Shown piece after piece: positions 41,388 through 45,133 of a stretch of 45,133 nt of DNA. The stretch covers positions 1 through 45,133 of the forward strand of contig JBDUUL010000014.1 of NCBI GenBank assembly GCA_039938515.1. The letters are read 5' to 3'. The position numbers and the translations under genes were made by a program. Under the pieces are notes generated by a model. That model did no database searches. It was not told where the DNA came from and saw nothing but the letters and a program-made list of their open reading frames with translations. Position 1 is the first letter of the stretch, and the number at the start of each line of letters is the position of its first letter. This DNA is from Nitrososphaera sp. Its GTDB lineage: Archaea > Thermoproteota > Nitrososphaeria > Nitrososphaerales > Nitrososphaeraceae.

Positions 41388-42467
41388 CTAGCCCAAGAGC
41401 GTTTTGAGGTTTTTTTCAAACGGAGGATTGAGTATCCCGCGTTCTGTAATGATGCCAGATATGAGCTCTGGAGGAGTCATGTCAAAGGCCGGGTTGAATA
41501 TCCTGACGCCTCTGGGGGCGATGCGCTTTTTCCCTACCTTGACCACCTCGTCAATAGACCGCTCTTCGATTACAACGTCTTCCGGATTGCTTTCAAAGTC
41601 AAAAGTCGAAAGCGGGGCGGCCACGTAGAACGGAATCTGGTGTTTCCTTGCCAGGATTGCAACCTGGTATGTACCTATTTTGTTAAAGACATGTCCTGTG
41701 CGCAGGACCCTGTCCGCGCCGACAATCACTCTCTGGATTATTCCCCGCGACATCATGTGACCTACTGCTGTGTCCGGTATAAGGCTAACATCAACACCAT
41801 CGTGCTGCAGCTCAAAGGCGGTTAGTCGAGCTCCCTGCATCACAGGCCTTGTCTCCGTGGCTACAACGCTGAGCCTCTTCCCCGATTCACGCGCAGACCT
41901 TATGACCCCCAATGCGGTCCCGTATGCGACCGTTGCCAGCGAACCGGCGTTGCAGTGTGTCAATACAACGTCGCCATCAGTAAACATCCGTGCGCCGTGG
42001 GACCCAAGGCTCCTGTTCGACTCGATGTCTTCGTTTGCCATGACCAGCGCTTCATTTAGGACGTCCGACTTCGCTTGTTCAACACTTTTAGATTTTTTCG
42101 CTTTATCCATTACCCTTTCAAGGGCCCAAAAGAGGTTCACAGCTGTCGGGCGTGTTGACCGCAGGAGCTCGAATGCGGTGGACATGTCTGCAATGAAATC
42201 ATCTTTCGTCTTTGCCGCACTTTGCCTGGCCGCGAGCGCGAGGCCAAAGGCCGCCGCCACTCCAATCGCAGGCGCGCCCCGCACGACAAGCCTTTTGATG
42301 GCGTCGGCCACTTCACGATAATCCTTGCAATTCTTGTAAACGAGACGGCTTGGAAGCTTGGTCTGATCAATCAACTTCAGGCTGCCGGCATCCTCGTCCC
42401 AGGCGACGGTGAGTAACAGATCTAGGTTCTTGCTACGTTTGTGATCTTTCTTGGCGCGGGCTGGCAA
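41388..42467 (-). CDS. mtnA: S-methyl-5-thioribose-1-phosphate isomerase (eIF2B-like)
   Basis: The 359-aa enzyme isomerises methylthioribose-1-phosphate in methionine salvage. It has VRGAPAIGVAAAFG, THCNAGSLATVAYGTALG with the catalytic Cys, ETRPVMQGARLTAFEL, and VGADRV with the catalytic Asp, then NKIGTYQVAI. These favour MtnA over ribose-1,5-bisphosphate isomerase or aIF2B, though related archaeal enzymes overlap in activity. The start is TTG 42467; the first 15 residues are basic and variable. Confidence 0.88.
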   Translation of the reverse strand: MPARAKKDHKRSKNLDLLLTVAWDEDAGSLKLIDQTKLPSRLVYKNCKDYREVADAIKRLVVRGAPAIGVAAAFGLALAARQSAAKTKDDFIADMSTAFELLRSTRPTAVNLFWALERVMDKAKKSKSVEQAKSDVLNEALVMANEDIESNRSLGSHGARMFTDGDVVLTHCNAGSLATVAYGTALGVIRSARESGKRLSVVATETRPVMQGARLTAFELQHDGVDVSLIPDTAVGHMMSRGIIQRVIVGADRVLRTGHVFNKIGTYQVAILARKHQIPFYVAAPLSTFDFESNPEDVVIEERSIDEVVKVGKKRIAPRGVRIFNPAFDMTPPELISGIITERGILNPPFEKNLKTLLG

Positions 42468-42503
42468 GTGCCAATAGCCCTGCGCGGGTTTAGATTATAA
42501 AAT

Positions 42504-43919
42504 CTAACCTGCCTGCGGCCGAGGTCTGCCTATTGAAGCGATTCTACCGTGCTGGAATTTCGATCTATCCAGCATTCCGCGCCCGTCATATATGGGAGTC
42601 GCTCCGGTGATTTTAGAGCTCAGCTCGCGGTACTCAGGATGATCAGCTACTAGCATTATCAAATCGGCGCCGTCAATTGCCTGCTTTAGATTTTGCGTAA
42701 CGGGTATTCCTTCCTTTTCGAGCCTTGCGTCGGCCTTGACCAGCGGGTCGTGAACGCGGATCCGTCCGACTCGGAGCTTTTGAAGCTCGCTTATGACATC
42801 ATAGGTAGGCGATAGTCGGGTGTCTGAAACACCTCCCCGAAACGCGAGGCCAAGAACTGCGATAGTTGCATCAGAACTGTGAGCATTAAGTAGACTGACT
42901 GCCTGCTGAGCGCAATAGGCAGGCATCGTGTCGTTGACGTTTCTGCTCAGGCGTGTAATATTGCAGTCAATCTTCATGGCATCGGCGGTATGAAGTACAA
43001 AGTGAGGATACACCGGGATGCATGCGCCTCCTACGCCAGCGCCGGGCCTATGGATATGTGAGAATGGTTGTGAATTGGCGGCCTCTCGGGCTTCCCAAAA
43101 GTCAACGCCTATTCTCTCGCAAAATTTTGCGAGCTCGTTTGCAAGTGCGATGTTGACATCCCGGTATATCCCTTCCAGAAGCTTTTCAGTCTCGGCAGTT
43201 CTCATGCTGCTAAGTTGAATTACTCCTTTTTTGAAAATGAAGGAGTAAAGGGCCTTCCCAAGCTCGAGGCTCCTCGGCCCGGCGCCAGAAATTACGGCGG
43301 GATACCTTTCCTCAATATCCTCTATCGCCCTGCCTTCGTATATCCTCTCGGGATTGTACAACATAAAGAAATCTTTCTCGACGGTAAGCCCACTTTCTTT
43401 TTCAAGGATAGGAAGAATGACGTCTTCCGAAGTCCCAGGAGGCACGCTCGGGTTGAGAGATACGATATCACCTTTTTTCATCCCTCTGGCTATGGTAGAT
43501 GCGACCTGCTTTATCGCGCTGAGATCGGCAGAAAAACTGCCATCTGTCAAAAGGACAGGAACGCATATCATTTTTAGAAAAGACTCGTGTGCTGCCTTTA
43601 CAGGGTCGTCATAAACCAGAAAATGCTTTGTCTTGATACCCCTTGAGAATGCCTCGTTGACTCCGGGTTCCGGCACGTGTGTCCTGCCCTGCCTCGCATT
43701 CGCGAGTACGGCCGGCGATTTGTCGAAGCCTATGACATACGCTCCTGCTCGAAGCCAGGCCGCTGCAAGGGGTGAGCCGACATGACCAAGGCCATACATC
43801 GCTATCTTTAGATCGCCGGACCTCAGCTTACTTTTCACCTTTGAAGACGAGAAAACGTGCTTGTCTGCTGAGTCGGCCAGGGATGTCGAAGACACTGTCT
43901 TGGCGGCTGTTCTCTTCAT
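42504..43919 (-). CDS. UDP-sugar (UDP-glucose/UDP-ManNAc) 6-dehydrogenase
   Basis: The 471-aa enzyme oxidises the C6 of a nucleotide sugar in two NAD steps. It has an N-terminal Rossmann motif GLGHVGSPLAAAW (about residue 44-56), PPGTSEDVI, NPERIYEGRAIED, the catalytic Cys in GVGGACIPVYPHF, and the C-terminal domain with LGLAFRGGVSDTRLSPT. The NPERIYEG pattern suits WecC-type UDP-N-acetyl-mannosamine dehydrogenases, which fits the amino-sugar genes in the window. A TATA box at 43941-43949 lies about 26 bases before the ATG. Confidence 0.9.
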   Translation of the reverse strand: MKRTAAKTVSSTSLADSADKHVFSSSKVKSKLRSGDLKIAMYGLGHVGSPLAAAWLRAGAYVIGFDKSPAVLANARQGRTHVPEPGVNEAFSRGIKTKHFLVYDDPVKAAHESFLKMICVPVLLTDGSFSADLSAIKQVASTIARGMKKGDIVSLNPSVPPGTSEDVILPILEKESGLTVEKDFFMLYNPERIYEGRAIEDIEERYPAVISGAGPRSLELGKALYSFIFKKGVIQLSSMRTAETEKLLEGIYRDVNIALANELAKFCERIGVDFWEAREAANSQPFSHIHRPGAGVGGACIPVYPHFVLHTADAMKIDCNITRLSRNVNDTMPAYCAQQAVSLLNAHSSDATIAVLGLAFRGGVSDTRLSPTYDVISELQKLRVGRIRVHDPLVKADARLEKEGIPVTQNLKQAIDGADLIMLVADHPEYRELSSKITGATPIYDGRGMLDRSKFQHGRIASIGRPRPQAG

Positions 43920-43940
43920 CGGCGTCTTACATAAACTCTG

Positions 43941-43949
43941 GATATATTA
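43941..43949 (-). promoter_or_regulatory. TATA box of the UDP-sugar dehydrogenase gene
   Basis: TAATATATC on the minus strand is centred about 26 bases before the ATG at 43919. Confidence 0.5.
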
Positions 43950-43986
43950 GAGTTGATTATGGTTGGACTACCACATATCGGCCTAT

Positions 43987-44006
43987 AATTGAGGTTAAAC
44001 TCAATT
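43987..44006. promoter_or_regulatory. Inverted repeat overlapping a promoter
   Basis: AATTGAG, a GTTAAA spacer and CTCAATT form perfect 7-bp arms. The spacer resembles a TATA element and is centred about 24 bases before the ATG at 44020, so a protein bound here would block the promoter of the downstream gene. Confidence 0.45.
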
Positions 44007-44019
44007 AGCGCTCAGGCGG

Positions 44020-44946
44020 ATGGAGCTTTATCTGCCTAAACTGCCTGACGAAATCAGAAGCTTCGCATTAGCACTCGGTCTCCCAGTCGCACTTGTCGGG
44101 TGCAGATGCGGCGAGTCTTCGCTTGAGTGTTGCGAGTATGATCTTGCCATATTCGACGCTGGCAATACTCAGTCAAACCTTGTGAAGGTTGAAGGTTATT
44201 TCATCGAAGAGCACCATTTCGATTTTTCTTCGATAGGCGCCTCTCCCCTGCTTGACACTTCCGATGCGATTGTTATCAGAGACTCGCCTTCAATGCAACT
44301 GTCCAGTAAAATCAACGACACGGAGCATTCCTTGGCTTCTCGCAGACTCTTGCAGTCGCTGGGTAGAAGGTCGCTTGTCAGGTCGCTTTTCTGCCAGGGA
44401 GAGGCTCTTGAGGCCTACAAAGAATCTGACACACAGGCAGCCGCGATGTGGCTCAAGATTGGAGCATTTGAGTATTCTCGGGGGACTTTGGAGATTGCAG
44501 GCACAAGGCCAATGCCGCTCCACGAGCTTGGTCAGCTGCGTAACCAGTCTAGTTCTCCTATCGACCACTCGGGTCTTGATTTGGCCACCGAGATAATAGG
44601 GCTTGAAAGGGCAAGCAGATCGGTTCTATCAAGATCGATTCCGTCGGCAAGGGCGCTGTTGGATGGCAGGCCTGACCTTGAACTGATAATGGCCAAGGCC
44701 AGCACCCTGCTGCAAAAACAAATGATAGCAGATTGTTATTATTACATCGGCATGCAAGTATGCAGTCATTTGTTCTCAGGAGCAGGAGTTCTCAAGGCAG
44801 GACACATGAATAGACAGAACTTTAACATGAAGCTTGTCGAAACTGCGTTGGATTTATCAATTGACGCTTCAACATTCAGGAAAAACCAGTCTGGCCTCTT
44901 TAGAGCAGCAACAATTGCTCTGAGAGGCCTCAAGAAAAATAATTAA
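44020..44946 (+). CDS. Conserved hypothetical protein (308 aa)
   Basis: I do not recognise this soluble protein. The first 120 residues have alternating strands and a CRCGESSLECCEYDLAIFD segment with several cysteines, which might be a nucleotidyltransferase-like or Rossmann-like half domain; the rest is mostly helical (about residues 120-308). It is divergent from the UDP-sugar dehydrogenase and convergent with the zinc-ribbon gene at the right edge. A promoter-overlapping inverted repeat lies upstream. Confidence 0.6.
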   Translation: MELYLPKLPDEIRSFALALGLPVALVGCRCGESSLECCEYDLAIFDAGNTQSNLVKVEGYFIEEHHFDFSSIGASPLLDTSDAIVIRDSPSMQLSSKINDTEHSLASRRLLQSLGRRSLVRSLFCQGEALEAYKESDTQAAAMWLKIGAFEYSRGTLEIAGTRPMPLHELGQLRNQSSSPIDHSGLDLATEIIGLERASRSVLSRSIPSARALLDGRPDLELIMAKASTLLQKQMIADCYYYIGMQVCSHLFSGAGVLKAGHMNRQNFNMKLVETALDLSIDASTFRKNQSGLFRAATIALRGLKKNN

Positions 44947-44949
44947 GTT

Positions 44950-45133
44950 TTAGGCTCGCTTTTTACCTGTCCGAGGCACAGCGATTACTGCAGTGGGAGC
45001 CTCAAGCTTGTTCTTTGCCCTCAGCTTTGCCTTGTACTTTAGGTTCCTCGGCTTTGTCCTAAGTCTATAGCCGCAGCACGGGCACCATAGGCCATCCCAC
45101 TTTATGAATATCTCGCATATCTGGCAGCGCTTT
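44950..45133 (-). CDS. Zinc-ribbon protein, C-terminal part (5' end outside window)
   Basis: A minus-strand frame enters the window open at 45133 and ends at 44950 (60 visible codons plus stop). The visible part has CQIC, a WDGLWCPCCGYRLRTKP segment and a Lys/Arg-rich tail. The two Cys pairs make a zinc ribbon, and the basic tail suggests nucleic-acid binding. It converges with the hypothetical gene, 3 bases apart. Confidence 0.7.
   Translation of the reverse strand, partial: KRCQICEIFIKWDGLWCPCCGYRLRTKPRNLKYKAKLRAKNKLEAPTAVIAVPRTGKKRA

Noticed and set aside
1-45133. CRISPR array, insertion sequence, integrase or att site
   Set aside because: No repeated spacer-like unit, transposase, integrase or flanking direct repeat was seen, and the two tRNA genes have no duplicated 3' ends in the window.

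Overview
The window reads as a chromosomal segment of a Nitrososphaeria (Thaumarchaeota) archaeon, most likely a Nitrososphaera-like soil lineage. Supporting signs are a TFB general transcription factor, an archaeal/eukaryal-type glycyl-tRNA synthetase, a tRNA gene with two bulge-helix-bulge introns, an F420:NADP oxidoreductase, a terminal oxidase operon rich in blue-copper domains, a pilin with a class III signal peptide, many tiny zinc-ribbon proteins, and TATA boxes that often sit about 25 bases before an ATG, GTG or TTG start (leaderless genes). No ammonia monooxygenase gene is present, so ammonia oxidation itself is not shown. I see no IS element, CRISPR array, rRNA or prophage.

Layout. 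1-1771: the start of an RDD membrane protein, a DUF488 gene without a normal start codon, and two long gene-poor gaps. 1772-3051: a Gly/Ser-rich secreted protein joined stop-to-start with a 94-aa protein, then a two-intron tRNA-Leu(UAG). 3117-9188: glmM, the pyridoxal-phosphate synthase pair pdxS-pdxT, an anchored surface protein and aconitase. 9285-14253: a secreted spherulin-4-like protein, a TFB with an unusually long linker, glmS, and a small Cys-rich protein. 14339-17276: a two-subunit 2-oxoacid:ferredoxin oxidoreductase. 17310-21650: metal homeostasis, with an NRAMP-related transporter of altered metal site, a pilin, a canonical NRAMP (mntH), and a divergent mntR with a DtxR-type palindrome between the last two. 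21770-26752: tRNA-Arg(UCG), a run of small zinc-binding or regulatory proteins, a cupredoxin, a fluoride channel (crcB) preceded by what looks like a fluoride riboswitch, and a mini M50-type membrane protein. 26749-32753: an iron alcohol dehydrogenase (candidate semialdehyde reductase of the 3-hydroxypropionate/4-hydroxybutyrate cycle), then the terminal oxidase cluster (ctaA, double cupredoxin, coxA, coxB and a separately encoded first membrane segment of subunit II). 32813-36751: a histidine phosphatase, F420:NADP oxidoreductase, and a PspAA / PspAB / HtpX membrane-stress group. 36792-45133: aminotransferase, glyS, a zinc-finger protein, a methyltransferase, a DUF59-PqqD fusion, MtnA, a nucleotide-sugar dehydrogenase, a hypothetical protein and a truncated zinc-ribbon gene.

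Together the genes cover amino-sugar precursor synthesis (glmS, glmM, UDP-sugar dehydrogenase), PLP supply and use, central carbon metabolism (aconitase, 2-oxoacid oxidoreductase, iron ADH), copper-based respiration, metal and fluoride control, and envelope stress. The strongest non-obvious signals are the fluoride riboswitch before crcB, the two-intron tRNA-Leu, the mntR/mntH operator, the probable CTG-started pspAB overlapping htpX, and the cytochrome oxidase subunit II split by one in-frame TAG directly followed by ATG.
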